64,000 bases of DNA from Propionispora sp. 2/2-37 (GCF_001298735.1 NZ_CYSP01000001.1:248001-312000), one strand, 5' to 3'. Shown: positions 37,277 through 47,132, counted from the first letter of the stretch. Translations and numbers: made by a program. The notes: generated by a model not told the origin, from the letters alone.

Positions 37277-38137
37277 ATGCAGGATCATATGATGAAAGCT
37301 ACAGTGCCGGGAGTCCGGATGGTGGCGGCAATAACAACTGCATTAACCGAAGAGGCACGGCAGCGGCATGACTGTTACCCTGTAGTAGCGGCAGCATTAG
37401 GACGTACAATGACAGCGGCGCTGTTAATGGCAGCCAATCTTAAAACAGAGGAACGGCTGAGTATACGCATAGCAGGAGATGGTCCGATCGGTAGTATTAT
37501 TGCTGATGCATCGGCAAAGGGGAGGACGGTACGTGGCTATGTGAAAAATCCTCATGTTGATTTACCGCTTCACGGTGTTAAACTGGATGTCGGGACCGCT
37601 GTTGGTGGCGGCAGCATATTTGTCACCCGGTTTACCGGTTTAAAACAGCCTTTTACCGGTAATGCTCCTTTGGTAAGTGGTGAAATTGCTGAAGATATTA
37701 CCAACTATTTGGCAGTATCCGAACAAACACCTTCCAGTGTAGCGTTGGGTGTATTGGTTCAACCTGACATGACGGTCAGTGCTTCAGGCGGTTTTTTAGT
37801 ACAGGCACTGCCGGCTGCAGAAGAAAAGAGTCTGCAGATTATTGAAAAGAATTTAGCACGGTTATCTCCGGTTTCTCAGATGATTAGTTCGGGATATTGT
37901 GCAGCAGATATCATTAATACTGTTTTTGAAGGATTACCAATAAAACTGTATGATCAACAGCCGGTAAGTTTCCATTGTCCCTGCACGCGCAATAAGGTTC
38001 AGGAAGTATTGATAAGTTTGGGAAAAAAAGAGCTAACAGAGTTGGCCGCAGAGGGGAAAGCTGAAATTTGCTGCCATTTCTGTGCCAAAAAGTATTATTT
38101 CGACCGTAGTGATCTGGGAAAAATGCTGGCGGAATAA
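37277..38137 (+). CDS. hslO: Hsp33 redox-regulated chaperone
   Basis: 286 residues, ending with the zinc switch C234-x-C236 and C266-x-x-C269. Oxidation of these cysteines activates holdase function in homologues. AGGAGG precedes the ATG at 37277. It is followed by a strong terminator. Confidence 0.96.
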   Translation: MQDHMMKATVPGVRMVAAITTALTEEARQRHDCYPVVAAALGRTMTAALLMAANLKTEERLSIRIAGDGPIGSIIADASAKGRTVRGYVKNPHVDLPLHGVKLDVGTAVGGGSIFVTRFTGLKQPFTGNAPLVSGEIAEDITNYLAVSEQTPSSVALGVLVQPDMTVSASGGFLVQALPAAEEKSLQIIEKNLARLSPVSQMISSGYCAADIINTVFEGLPIKLYDQQPVSFHCPCTRNKVQEVLISLGKKELTELAAEGKAEICCHFCAKKYYFDRSDLGKMLAE

Positions 38138-38142
38138 AAAAG

Positions 38143-38178
38143 AAGGCTATCGAAATCTTAAGCGATAGCCTTTTTCTT
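38143..38178 (+). terminator. Rho-independent terminator after hslO
   Basis: Perfect 10-bp stem AAGGCTATCG / CGATAGCCTT, 10-nt loop, followed by TTTCTTT. Confidence 0.92.
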
Positions 38179-38262
38179 TAATTTATCAAACAAAAGGTTA
38201 TATGCGTATGAATAACAACAAACAGTGATCCCATCAACATTAATTTATATGGAAATGAGACA

Positions 38263-38286
38263 GCGGATTAACTTGAGTTAACCCGC
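38263..38286. terminator. Hairpin between hslO and rpmB (probable rpmB terminator)
   Basis: GCGGATTAACT / AGTTAACCCGC, an 11-bp stem with one mismatch and a 2-nt nominal loop, 12 nt beyond the rpmB stop. On the plus strand it is followed by TTATTTT; on the minus strand no clear T-tract follows. Confidence 0.5.
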
Positions 38287-38297
38287 TTATTTTGAAA

Positions 38298-38489
38298 CTA
38301 TATCGCACGTTGAATCTTACCGGAACGCAAGCAGCGAGTGCAAGTATTAACTCGTTTAATTTCACCGTTTACAACGGCTTTAACCCGCTGAATATTCGGT
38401 TTCCAGCTGCGTTTTGTTTTTAAATGGGAGTGGCTGACATTAAAACCGCTTTGCTCACCTTTACCACAGACTTCACAAACATTTGCCAT
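38298..38489 (-). CDS. rpmB: Ribosomal protein bL28, zinc-binding form
   Basis: 63 residues. Contains C5-x-x-C8 and C50-x-x-C53, so it is the zinc-ribbon (C+) variant. KTKRSWKPNIQRV is diagnostic. AGAGGAGGTG lies upstream of ATG 38489, and a promoter is at 38541-38569. The only minus-strand gene between 8.8 and 41 kb. Confidence 0.97.
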   Translation of the reverse strand: MANVCEVCGKGEQSGFNVSHSHLKTKRSWKPNIQRVKAVVNGEIKRVNTCTRCLRSGKIQRAI

Positions 38490-38540
38490 CTATAATACAC
38501 CTCCTCTGATGAAGACACCAGTTCTCAACTAAACATAGAT

Positions 38541-38569
38541 ATTTTAACATATGCTAACTTCATAAGCAA
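38541..38569 (-). promoter_or_regulatory. Promoter of rpmB
   Basis: On the minus strand: TTGCTT, 17-nt spacer, TAAAAT, 52 nt before the rpmB ATG. Confidence 0.65.
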
Positions 38570-38670
38570 GATATCCTAGTAATTTTATTGGGACTTTATG
38601 TTTTACAAGCAGGAATTTCTTGACCCGCTATGGAAATAAGCAAACAAATAGGGGATGGGAGGCGCATATT

Positions 38671-38883
38671 TTGTTTACTAAAAATACGCCGATAATTGAG
38701 GCACTCCGTTCTCACCCAATGGCGCGGGAAATTTTTGCTTTGCACGGAATGGGTTGCATAGGCTGCATGGGGTCGAATCAGGAAACGATAGGGAATGGGG
38801 CCAAGATGCATAACATTGATGTGGAAGCGCTTCTGAAAGAATTGAATGAATTACTGGAAGCCGAAAATAAGCAAAGTGTCTAA
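38671..38883 (+). CDS. DUF1858 small redox/disulfide-type protein
   Basis: 70 residues from TTG 38671 with GGGAGGC 7-8 nt upstream. The pattern is NTPIIEALRSHPMAREIF, then GMGCIGCMG and NIDVEALLKELNELL. DUF1858 proteins have a CxxC (here CIGC) in a four-helix fold and are linked to hybrid-cluster or redox proteins in other genomes. Specific function unknown. Its stop codon lies in the loop of a terminator-like hairpin. Confidence 0.85.
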   Translation: MFTKNTPIIEALRSHPMAREIFALHGMGCIGCMGSNQETIGNGAKMHNIDVEALLKELNELLEAENKQSV

Positions 38884-38899
38884 TGATACTTTGCTTATT
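38866..38899 (+). terminator. Hairpin over the end of the DUF1858 gene
   Basis: Perfect 12-bp stem AATAAGCAAAGT / ACTTTGCTTATT; the 10-nt loop holds the TAA stop. The following CTTTC is a weak T-tract. It could reduce readthrough into recG. Confidence 0.6.
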
Positions 38900-38916
38900 C
38901 TTTCGAGGTGAAATTT

Positions 38917-40968
38917 ATGACAATCTATAAGTCAACCAATGTACAGTATCTAAAAGGAGTCGGAAATCAAAAAGCTGCTTGGCTTGCCAATTTAGGAATT
39001 TTGACTATACAGGATTTGCTGGAACATTTTCCACGTCGTTACGAAGACCGTCGTCAGATAAAGGCTATCAATCAATTAACAAATGGTGAGATGGAAACAT
39101 TTATTGCCACTATTATCGGCAGCAATGGCAAGAAATCTGCCAGGGGAGTTAATCTTACTAAAATCATGGTGCGTGATCATACCGGAATTGCTGAATTAAT
39201 TTTTTTTAATCAGCCCTATTTAAAAACAAAATATAAGCTGGAAGAGCAAATCATGGTATATGGTAAAATACAAAAGAAAATTCCTTATACACAAGTAGTA
39301 AATCCTGAAATGGAAATAATTGGTAACACGGGGTTTTTGGCTTCCGGAAGTATTTTACCTATCTATTCCTGTAGTGACAACATTAGCCAACGTTGGCTGC
39401 GCGGCTTGCTAAAACAGGCGTTAAGCTATCTGAACACTTCGGAAGCAGAAATTCTTCCTGCAGAGGTTATTAAAGACAATCATTTGATTGGGCATAATGA
39501 AGCACTGCTAAACATTCATTTTCCCGCCGACTGGGAAATCTTAAAAAAATCAAGAGAAAGGCTGGTTTTTGAAGAACTGTATCTCTTACAATGTGGCCTG
39601 CTGTACTCAAAGCGCAGGAACAGGGGAAGCCTATCCGGAATTAAGCACGCGAGTGACGGGCATTTGGTACGGCAGTTAGAGCAAAATTTGCCATTCTCTC
39701 TCACACATGACCAAAGGCAGACACTGCTAGAAGTCAAGGCTGATATGGAAAACACCGTTGTGATGCAACGAATGGTCCAAGGAGATGTAGGTTCCGGTAA
39801 AACGGTAGTGGCGGCTATAGCCTTAGCCAAAACGGTAGAAAACGGCTATCAGGGTGCGCTGATGGTGCCAACGGAGATCTTGGCAGAGCAACATTACCGA
39901 ACCTTATCGGAATTGCTCTCTGTATACGGTGTGCGAATAGCCTTATTAACCGGAAAGTTATCCAAATATAAACGGCAGCAATTGATCAATGACATTGGCG
40001 AAGGAGTCGTGGATATTGTTATCGGTACCCATGCACTGATTCAGGAGGATGTGTTTTTTAAAGCTCTGGGGCTGGTCATCACCGATGAACAACATCGATT
40101 TGGCGTAAGACAACGGGCAAAACTCCAATCCAAGGGAAAAATGCCGGATGTACTTGTTATGACAGCAACTCCTATACCTCGAACCATGGCATTGACAGTA
40201 TATGGCGATTTGGATGTCTCCTCTATTAAGCAACTTCCGCCGGGACGATCACCTGTCAAAACATTCGTTCGCGACAGCAGTCGGCGTTCTTTAGTTTATA
40301 AGTTCATTATTGATGAAGTTACCAAAGGGCATCAAGCCTATATCGTCTGCCCTCTCGTTGAAGAATCTGAAAAAATTCAGGCACAATCCGCCGTAAAGCT
40401 GTACAGCGAACTAAAACAATCGTTTTTTAGGGATATTTCCTGTGGATTAGTACATGGAAAAATGAAAATGACTAACAAAGAAAAAGTGATGGCTGATTTT
40501 TATCAACAAAAAATTAAAATTTTAATTTCTACCACGGTAATTGAAGTGGGGGTAAACGTCCCTAACGCGACAGTTATGGTCATTGAAGGAGCAGATCGGT
40601 TTGGCCTGGCACAATTGCATCAATTGCGGGGCCGAATTGGCAGGGGAAAATATCAGTCTTATTGTATTTTGCTATCCGATAATAAAAATACGGAAAGCCG
40701 GGAACGAATGAAGATTATGACACAAATTAGTGATGGTTTCCAGTTGGCTGAGCAGGACCTAATCATGCGGGGGCCCGGACATTTTTTTGGTGAACAGCAA
40801 CATGGCCTGCCGGATCTCAAAATTGCCGATATCCTTCAGGATGTAGACCTTCTTTTAAAAGCTAGAAAGGCTGCCCAACAGACAGTCAATTCTAAAGATA
40901 TGGAAAAGATCGTTCCGGTTATTGCTGCTCGTTTTTCCAATCATTTTGATATAATGCTTCAAAGCTAA
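38917..40968 (+). CDS. recG: ATP-dependent DNA helicase RecG
   Basis: 683 residues from ATG 38917 (GAGGTG 6 nt upstream; GTG 38908 overlaps that site). Wedge/OB domain in the first about 260 residues, Walker A GDVGSGKT at 289-296, DEQH at 390-393, and the C-terminal lobe with GRIGRGKYQSYCIL and the TRG region GPGHFFGEQQHG. Reverses stalled forks and processes branched DNA. Confidence 0.97.
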   Translation: MTIYKSTNVQYLKGVGNQKAAWLANLGILTIQDLLEHFPRRYEDRRQIKAINQLTNGEMETFIATIIGSNGKKSARGVNLTKIMVRDHTGIAELIFFNQPYLKTKYKLEEQIMVYGKIQKKIPYTQVVNPEMEIIGNTGFLASGSILPIYSCSDNISQRWLRGLLKQALSYLNTSEAEILPAEVIKDNHLIGHNEALLNIHFPADWEILKKSRERLVFEELYLLQCGLLYSKRRNRGSLSGIKHASDGHLVRQLEQNLPFSLTHDQRQTLLEVKADMENTVVMQRMVQGDVGSGKTVVAAIALAKTVENGYQGALMVPTEILAEQHYRTLSELLSVYGVRIALLTGKLSKYKRQQLINDIGEGVVDIVIGTHALIQEDVFFKALGLVITDEQHRFGVRQRAKLQSKGKMPDVLVMTATPIPRTMALTVYGDLDVSSIKQLPPGRSPVKTFVRDSSRRSLVYKFIIDEVTKGHQAYIVCPLVEESEKIQAQSAVKLYSELKQSFFRDISCGLVHGKMKMTNKEKVMADFYQQKIKILISTTVIEVGVNVPNATVMVIEGADRFGLAQLHQLRGRIGRGKYQSYCILLSDNKNTESRERMKIMTQISDGFQLAEQDLIMRGPGHFFGEQQHGLPDLKIADILQDVDLLLKARKAAQQTVNSKDMEKIVPVIAARFSNHFDIMLQS

Positions 40969-40990
40969 AAAAAAACGGCTTATACCGCCG
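40966..40990 (-). terminator. Terminator of the minus-strand HipA-like gene
   Basis: On the minus strand: CGGC-ggtataa-GCCG followed by TTTTTTTTT. It abuts the recG stop codon, so the two transcripts collide here. Confidence 0.6.
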
Positions 40991-41062
40991 AATTATGGGA
41001 GAGGAGAAAATTTACATTATTATTTTTGCCTGTTTTTCCCTCCGCTATGCAAAAAAGGTATT

Positions 41063-41881
41063 TTATTTTCTAATATGAGTAACGGTTTTTATTAACCGTT
41101 GCTTTCTTTCGGAACTTTTTGGAATATACTTGCATATTTTAAAAAAAATTTTATCCGCCATACCCTTGCGTGTCCGAATATATTCTTCAAGTATTACAGA
41201 TTCTTCTTTATTGTTCCACCATTCGTCGGGAACACTCTGCATTATTTTCTTTATTTGAGTATCATCAATGGCTTTGAATTTTTCCAGATATGGAATAAAA
41301 TCATTTGGTGAAATATAACTAGTTAATAATAATCCAAATAAACGGTAATAGTATACTTTAACAATTTCTGACAGATCCATGACGGATTTATTGGTCCATC
41401 GCCCGGAACGGAATAAGTGAGAATTGTCAATAGCATATATTTTATATCCGGTATGTTGCGGGCTGACAATAAGATTTTTTCTGTTGTTCGTTCTGTCCGC
41501 ATTGTGAAAAATATGATCAAATAAAATTACACCGGCAAGTTCCGGCAGGTTTTCTGATTTAGAGAGATGGTGTTTCTCCAAATAGGCTGTATTTGCAATA
41601 TAACGGGAAGCAAAATTTACACTGGGCACGAGCCCTGTTGCCTTTAAATGGGGATATTTATTTAAAAAAGATTCTTCTATTTTTATGAGCTGGCTGTGGG
41701 GAAAACAAAGGTTTAGTAATTTTCCGATCTGGGCTGCAATTAGTTCACTAATTAATACTTTCGTCCCATAGCGGTTGTTTTGCATTTTAACAACATAAAC
41801 CTGATCGTCACTGGCACAAAAAAAATGAGGTGAAGTGGCACCTACACCGACACTGCCCAGATATTCAGTAGCGAAAATCAT
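41063..41881 (-). CDS. HipA-like kinase-fold protein (stand-alone)
   Basis: I start at ATG 41881, 8 nt after GGAGG; the longer in-frame start lacks a site. 272 residues. VYVVKMQ (Lys32), E46, FDHIFHNADRTNN (H126, N127, D129, N132) and YAIDNS (D152, N153) match the ATP and catalytic positions of the HipA C-terminal/PI3K-like fold. Unlike toxin HipA it lacks the N-terminal subdomain, and there is no HipB antitoxin gene nearby. Such proteins occur widely in Bacillus and Clostridia with no known role. Probable protein or small-molecule kinase; target unknown. Confidence 0.75.
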   Translation of the reverse strand: MIFATEYLGSVGVGATSPHFFCASDDQVYVVKMQNNRYGTKVLISELIAAQIGKLLNLCFPHSQLIKIEESFLNKYPHLKATGLVPSVNFASRYIANTAYLEKHHLSKSENLPELAGVILFDHIFHNADRTNNRKNLIVSPQHTGYKIYAIDNSHLFRSGRWTNKSVMDLSEIVKVYYYRLFGLLLTSYISPNDFIPYLEKFKAIDDTQIKKIMQSVPDEWWNNKEESVILEEYIRTRKGMADKIFFKICKYIPKSSERKQRLIKTVTHIRK

Positions 41882-41903
41882 CTTGTAACCTCCAGGATCA
41901 AAG

Positions 41904-41940
41904 CTAACGGCCCGGTTGGCAGTTAACACCGAGCCGTTAG
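41904..41940 (-). terminator. Hairpin between the tandem-repeat gene and the HipA-like gene
   Basis: CTAACGGC / GCCGTTAG, 8-bp perfect arms with a 21-nt interior that can pair further (CTCGG with CCGG). On the minus strand CTTTGAT follows. It lies just before the HipA-like ribosome site, so it could be a terminator or an intercistronic attenuator. Confidence 0.45.
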
Positions 41941-41992
41941 TTTGTTAGTCTGATTATTGCCGGCTGCACGGATTTGAAATGAAAATGAACGG

Positions 41993-42565
41993 TTAACAAC
42001 AAGATACCGTTGCTACTGAAGTCAACCCTTCGAGGTTAACAACAACTGATCTGATATCGTGTTCACAAATTGCATCATTAGATCCCGGTACAAAGATTTT
42101 ATCAACTGTTAAAACGGCTAAGCAATCATCAACGGCCCCTAATATTCCCTGGAATAAAAATCCGCCTAGGGTAGTAATGGCAACGTTGTCACCAATCATG
42201 CGTTCCAACCTGCAAATAAGTTCTTTGCTCTGCAGACGCTCCTGAGAGTCTCTTGGAATAGTAACTGAAGTTACAGAATTTAAAAAAGGATCCTTGACAA
42301 TACCGGTTCCTTTGCCAATTATCGACCATAAATCTAAACGTAAAAACGACACATCCCTTACTTCTCCGCCAGGGGTGAGAATTTCGACTTCAGGTGTTGC
42401 CGCTTCAATTGCCGGAGTTAAAATAGCAATTCGACATTCTTCTATCGCTTGTAAGTTACCGAAGTAGGTAAAACCATCAACGCCAAATAATAAAACATCG
42501 GTATTAAGTTCACGTTCCAGCTCGCGAATCAGTGCTGGATTACGGATTTCATGAAACAATCCCAT
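41993..42565 (-). CDS. Unknown protein with two tandem Sm-like repeats
   Basis: 190 residues. Two similar units are visible: residues 14-52 (RELERELNTDVLLF, GFTYFGNLQAIEECRIAIL) and 118-153 (CRLERMIGDNVAIT, GGFLFQGILGAVDDCLAVL). Each has helix, two strands, glycine, a conserved acid and Cys. The layout resembles Sm/Hfq-like small barrels, but that is only by pattern. It ends TVSCC. GGGGAGGT precedes ATG 42565. The promoter region holds an 11-bp perfect inverted repeat. No family recognised; no signal peptide. Confidence 0.65.
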   Translation of the reverse strand: MGLFHEIRNPALIRELERELNTDVLLFGVDGFTYFGNLQAIEECRIAILTPAIEAATPEVEILTPGGEVRDVSFLRLDLWSIIGKGTGIVKDPFLNSVTSVTIPRDSQERLQSKELICRLERMIGDNVAITTLGGFLFQGILGAVDDCLAVLTVDKIFVPGSNDAICEHDIRSVVVNLEGLTSVATVSCC

Positions 42566-42583
42566 AGATAGCGTACCTCCCCA

Positions 42584-42622
42584 TATTCATAAATAATAAG
42601 CTGTTACTATAATTTATGAATA
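42584..42622. promoter_or_regulatory. 11-bp perfect inverted repeat, operator-like
   Basis: TATTCATAAAT, 17-nt spacer, ATTTATGAATA. It starts 18 nt upstream of the 42565 start codon and sits between two divergent genes. Good size for a dimeric regulator; no strong promoter hexamers read clearly inside. Confidence 0.55.
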
Positions 42623-42737
42623 CGTCCTCAGGAATGTTACCCTTATCATTCCCCTTTGCGAATTGCCGAAGAAAAACAAGGTACTGCAGGTATCTGAGTA
42701 TTTATGCCGAATTAAAGTTGAGAGGAGGAGGGATACC

Positions 42738-42923
42738 ATGCCAGTTGTTCAAATTGATATGGCCGAAGGCCGAACCACTGAACAAAAACGTGAACTTGCC
42801 AAAAAAGTCACCGTAGCAATTGCTGAGACGGCCAAATGCCCGCCGGAAGCAATCACCATTGTCATTAGAGAGTCTGCCAAACAGCATATTGCTAAAGCCG
42901 GCATACTAATGTCGGATATGTGA
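42738..42923 (+). CDS. 4-oxalocrotonate tautomerase family protein (DmpI-like)
   Basis: 61 residues from ATG 42738 (GAGGAGGAGG upstream); after Met removal the N-terminus is Pro, the catalytic base of the family. PVVQIDMAEGRTTEQKREL, then IRESAKQHIAKAG. Stand-alone tautomerases of this size form hexamers. No aromatic degradation gene is near, so substrate unknown. The last codons and stop are part of a 27-bp inverted repeat shared with the convergent fixX gene. Confidence 0.88.
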   Translation: MPVVQIDMAEGRTTEQKRELAKKVTVAIAETAKCPPEAITIVIRESAKQHIAKAGILMSDM

Positions 42924-42975
42924 ACAAATAGTCCAAGTACAGACAACCGTACTTGGACTATTTGTTCACATATCC
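42914..42975. repeat. Perfect 27-bp inverted repeat spanning two convergent stop codons
   Basis: Left arm 42914-42940 and right arm 42949-42975 are exact reverse complements with an 8-nt loop (AGACAACC). The left arm contains the tautomerase TGA (42921-42923) and the right arm the fixX TAG (42958-42960). Both strands would form the same strong hairpin. There is no T-tract after the stem on either strand, so it is not a typical rho-independent terminator, but it may protect 3' ends or stop both transcripts. Confidence 0.9.
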
Positions 42976-43272
42976 CTCAGTACCTTCGGTAAAGCTGACA
43001 CCATAGCCTCCAGACGGATAAGAAAACTTAATATTTCCCAGGGGGCAGACAAGGCGGCAGGCACCGCATTCTATGCATTGTTTATAGAAGACGGATATGG
43101 ATTTAGGTTTTGTGCCATCCCAGACAAATACTTGGGCCGGGCATATGGATAAACATTCGTTATTTTTACAGTTGGTGTCACATAATTCCGGCTTTTTTAT
43201 CACAACATGCTGTCTATATTGATCAGGCTTGCAATGTATCAATTTGATTTTTTCAGATACATCATGCAGCAT
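42958..43272 (-). CDS. FixX-like ferredoxin
   Basis: 104 residues. Eight cysteines: C31, C35, C40, C44 and C66-x-x-C69-x-x-C72-x3-C76 (CIECGACRLVCPLGN). Family partner of FixC/ETF-quinone oxidoreductase-like flavoproteins, passing electrons from flavin to acceptor. Its ATG overlaps the fixC stop (ATGA). The last codons are inside the 27-bp inverted repeat. Confidence 0.9.
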   Translation of the reverse strand: MLHDVSEKIKLIHCKPDQYRQHVVIKKPELCDTNCKNNECLSICPAQVFVWDGTKPKSISVFYKQCIECGACRLVCPLGNIKFSYPSGGYGVSFTEGTEGYVNK

Positions 43273-44639
43273 CAGCGAATCACCTTAATTGTTTTCCAAA
43301 TATCACGCAGTAATTTAGAGATGGATTGCATGCTTATTAATTTTTTAAAAATATAAATCCGTTTTGCCTTTTTGGGCATAGTGTAAACTTTGGCCGATAA
43401 ATAAGCTGCTTCATTAATCATTTTGCTATATAAATTAAAATAGTAGGGGATTTCTCTTTCAAATGCAGCAATTTTACTGTTGGCCTTCATATCTTCCAAT
43501 ACAAAGCTTTCCTGGAGTAAAGTTTTATAAAGAGATAATTTCTTTTGAGAAAAGTCACGGCTCTTCTTGGCGGCGATAGCTGCCTGAGCGGCAAAAAATC
43601 CGGACCACATGGCAAGGTTGAATCCATGTGTTCCATTTACCAGGGCGGCTGCATCACCAACGATCAATAAACCTGGATATACCAGCTCGGGAATGGCGTA
43701 ATAACCACCCTCCGGGATCATTTGACTGCCGTATTCAACCAGCTTACCGTCTGACCAATACGGTTCGAGCAGTGGATGTTTTTTTACGCGCTCCAACAAA
43801 CTGTTAGGATTAATTCCGGACTGAGAAAAATGCCGAAGTGACATACCCACATTGATATTAATACTGTCTGTAAAGGTATGTATAGATGCGGTACCGTTAA
43901 AACCGGCTGTAGGATAACCAATAATACCAATGACGCTGCCGCAGCCTGAAGGTAAATTGAATCGCGTTTCGATAGCTTCCGGAGAAAGGGCGATGGTTTC
44001 TTTTACATACAGTGATAAATTTTGTGAGTTTACTTTGGTTATAAGTCCAGAACTCTCTGCGATGAGAGAGTTAGCTCCATCGGCCAGAATTATCAGGTCG
44101 GCTGAAAAAGATGTGTTTTGAGGAGGAGATACCGTTACTCCCACAGCCTGTGTTTGTTCAAAAATAACATTTTGGACATTATGGTTAAACAATAGCGTAG
44201 CTCCAGCCGCAACAGCTTTATCTGTAAGCCATTTATAAAGATGGGGGCGTTTCACTGTGAACCGGTTATAAGGTGAGGATAGAAATCTCATACTATTATA
44301 ACGGATTGCAAACAGAGAATCTTCGGTCATCAGCCAATAAGCCTGATCGGTTACGATTCTTTCAACCGTCAGTTCATCCCAGAAATTGGGGAATAGTCTA
44401 TGTGTATGTTCCGCGATTAACGCTGCGCCACCACAACTTTTGGCACCGGGATATTGTCCCCGTTCCAGTAAAAGTACACTTAATCCTTCCCGTGCAAGGA
44501 AATAAGCGGCGGTTGAGCCGGCTGGTCCTGCACCGGCAATGATAACGTCATACTTACCCGGTTGCATTGCCTGACTGCGCCGGTAAAATAATTTGAGAGG
44601 TTTTTTGTTCTGGCGGACGGTTGATTTCATTAAAGTCAC
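43272..44639 (-). CDS. FixC-like FAD-dependent oxidoreductase
   Basis: 455 residues from GTG 44639; ATG 44630 is a good alternative with GGGTG before it. FAD motif GAGPAGSTAAYFLAREG, then LLERG, GDAAALVNGTHGFNLAM. This is the FixC / geranylgeranyl-reductase-like superfamily. With FixX it normally takes electrons from FixAB (ETF); no fixAB is in this window. The C-terminal part (about 380-455) is basic and rich in hydrophobics, likely membrane associated. A possible extended -10 (TGATATAAT) lies at 44693-44701 on the minus strand. Confidence 0.85.
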   Translation of the reverse strand: MTLMKSTVRQNKKPLKLFYRRSQAMQPGKYDVIIAGAGPAGSTAAYFLAREGLSVLLLERGQYPGAKSCGGAALIAEHTHRLFPNFWDELTVERIVTDQAYWLMTEDSLFAIRYNSMRFLSSPYNRFTVKRPHLYKWLTDKAVAAGATLLFNHNVQNVIFEQTQAVGVTVSPPQNTSFSADLIILADGANSLIAESSGLITKVNSQNLSLYVKETIALSPEAIETRFNLPSGCGSVIGIIGYPTAGFNGTASIHTFTDSININVGMSLRHFSQSGINPNSLLERVKKHPLLEPYWSDGKLVEYGSQMIPEGGYYAIPELVYPGLLIVGDAAALVNGTHGFNLAMWSGFFAAQAAIAAKKSRDFSQKKLSLYKTLLQESFVLEDMKANSKIAAFEREIPYYFNLYSKMINEAAYLSAKVYTMPKKAKRIYIFKKLISMQSISKLLRDIWKTIKVIR

Positions 44640-44778
44640 CCGGGGTTAGTGTTTGCATGTAAAGGCAGGATCATTCCAGTCAAATACCGCCAATTATATC
44701 ATAAATGATGATAACGAAGGATAAAACAGTATTGTTTACATAACTAAAAATAATCCGATGGGACAAAGTTTTAATGAC

Positions 44779-44807
44779 TTGCAATAAAAGGTGTTCTGTT
44801 GTAGTAT
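44779..44807 (+). promoter_or_regulatory. Promoter before the ydaO-type riboswitch
   Basis: TTGCAA, 17-nt spacer, TAGTAT, ending 5 nt before the aptamer. Confidence 0.6.
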
Positions 44808-44811
44808 ATAG

Positions 44812-44925
44812 TCCAAGCCGAATTTCCATGGAAAACGGGGAACCCAATTTATCAGGGGTGAATCCGCGTATGCGGTAGGGATTATACCTTTGACCGAACC
44901 CGACAGCTAACCTCGTAGGCTTTAG
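44812..44925 (+). promoter_or_regulatory. ydaO/yuaA (cyclic di-AMP) riboswitch
   Basis: Core blocks: GGGGAACCCAATTT, AGGGGTGAATCCGC, GGTAGGGAT, and TGACCGAACCCGACAGCTAACC, then CTCGTAGGC. AAGCC (44815-44819) pairs with GGCTT (44918-44922) as P1. This class binds c-di-AMP and often controls cell-wall hydrolases; the next gene is a 3D-domain wall protein. No terminator lies between it and the gene. The P1 3' strand and the ribosome site AAAGGGG are adjacent, so translational control is likely. Confidence 0.92.
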
Positions 44926-44940
44926 AAAGGGGTGTTCTTC

Positions 44941-45348
44941 ATGAAATTTGTCAAGAATTTTATGTTATGGAGTGCCGTGATTGTCATGTTAATCACCAGT
45001 TTTGCTGTTCCGGCAGTATCAGCCAAACCTAGTAAGGACTTGAGTTACAGTAAAAAGTTAAATATAAAAGCAACCGCTTATGCACCGGGGCCGCATGATA
45101 ATGGAAAATGGGGCGATTTAACTCATATAGGGACAAAAGTAAGACCGGGAATTATTGCGGTTGATCCGAAGGTAATTCCACTGGGTTCAAAAGTATATAT
45201 CGAATTTGAAGACGGACGCGGATCCTATGCCGTCGCGGAAGATACCGGAGGTGCAATTAAGGGCAACCGTATTGATATTGCTATGTGGACAGTAGCGGAA
45301 GCTTATGATTTTGGTATCCAGGATGTAAAGGTATATGTTTTGGATTAA
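44941..45348 (+). CDS. Secreted 3D-domain protein (RpfB/YuiC/MltA-fold, cell wall)
   Basis: 135 residues from ATG 44941 (AAAGGGGTG upstream). Signal peptide of about 30 residues (cleavage near AVSA). The rest is one 3D domain: ATAYAPG, IAVDPKVIPLGSKVYIE, EDTGGAIKGNRIDIAM, with the conserved aspartates. Such domains have lytic transglycosylase-like fold and act on peptidoglycan. No LysM or G5 domain is attached. Under c-di-AMP riboswitch control. Confidence 0.93.
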   Translation: MKFVKNFMLWSAVIVMLITSFAVPAVSAKPSKDLSYSKKLNIKATAYAPGPHDNGKWGDLTHIGTKVRPGIIAVDPKVIPLGSKVYIEFEDGRGSYAVAEDTGGAIKGNRIDIAMWTVAEAYDFGIQDVKVYVLD

Positions 45349-45357
45349 CTATGATGA

Positions 45358-45392
45358 AAGCCGGCAGTTTATAGAATTGCCGGCTTTTGCTT
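45358..45392 (+). terminator. Terminator after the 3D-domain gene
   Basis: Perfect 9-bp stem AAGCCGGCA / TGCCGGCTT, 11-nt loop, then TTGCTT. Confidence 0.85.
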
Positions 45393-47132
<1,740 letters not shown>

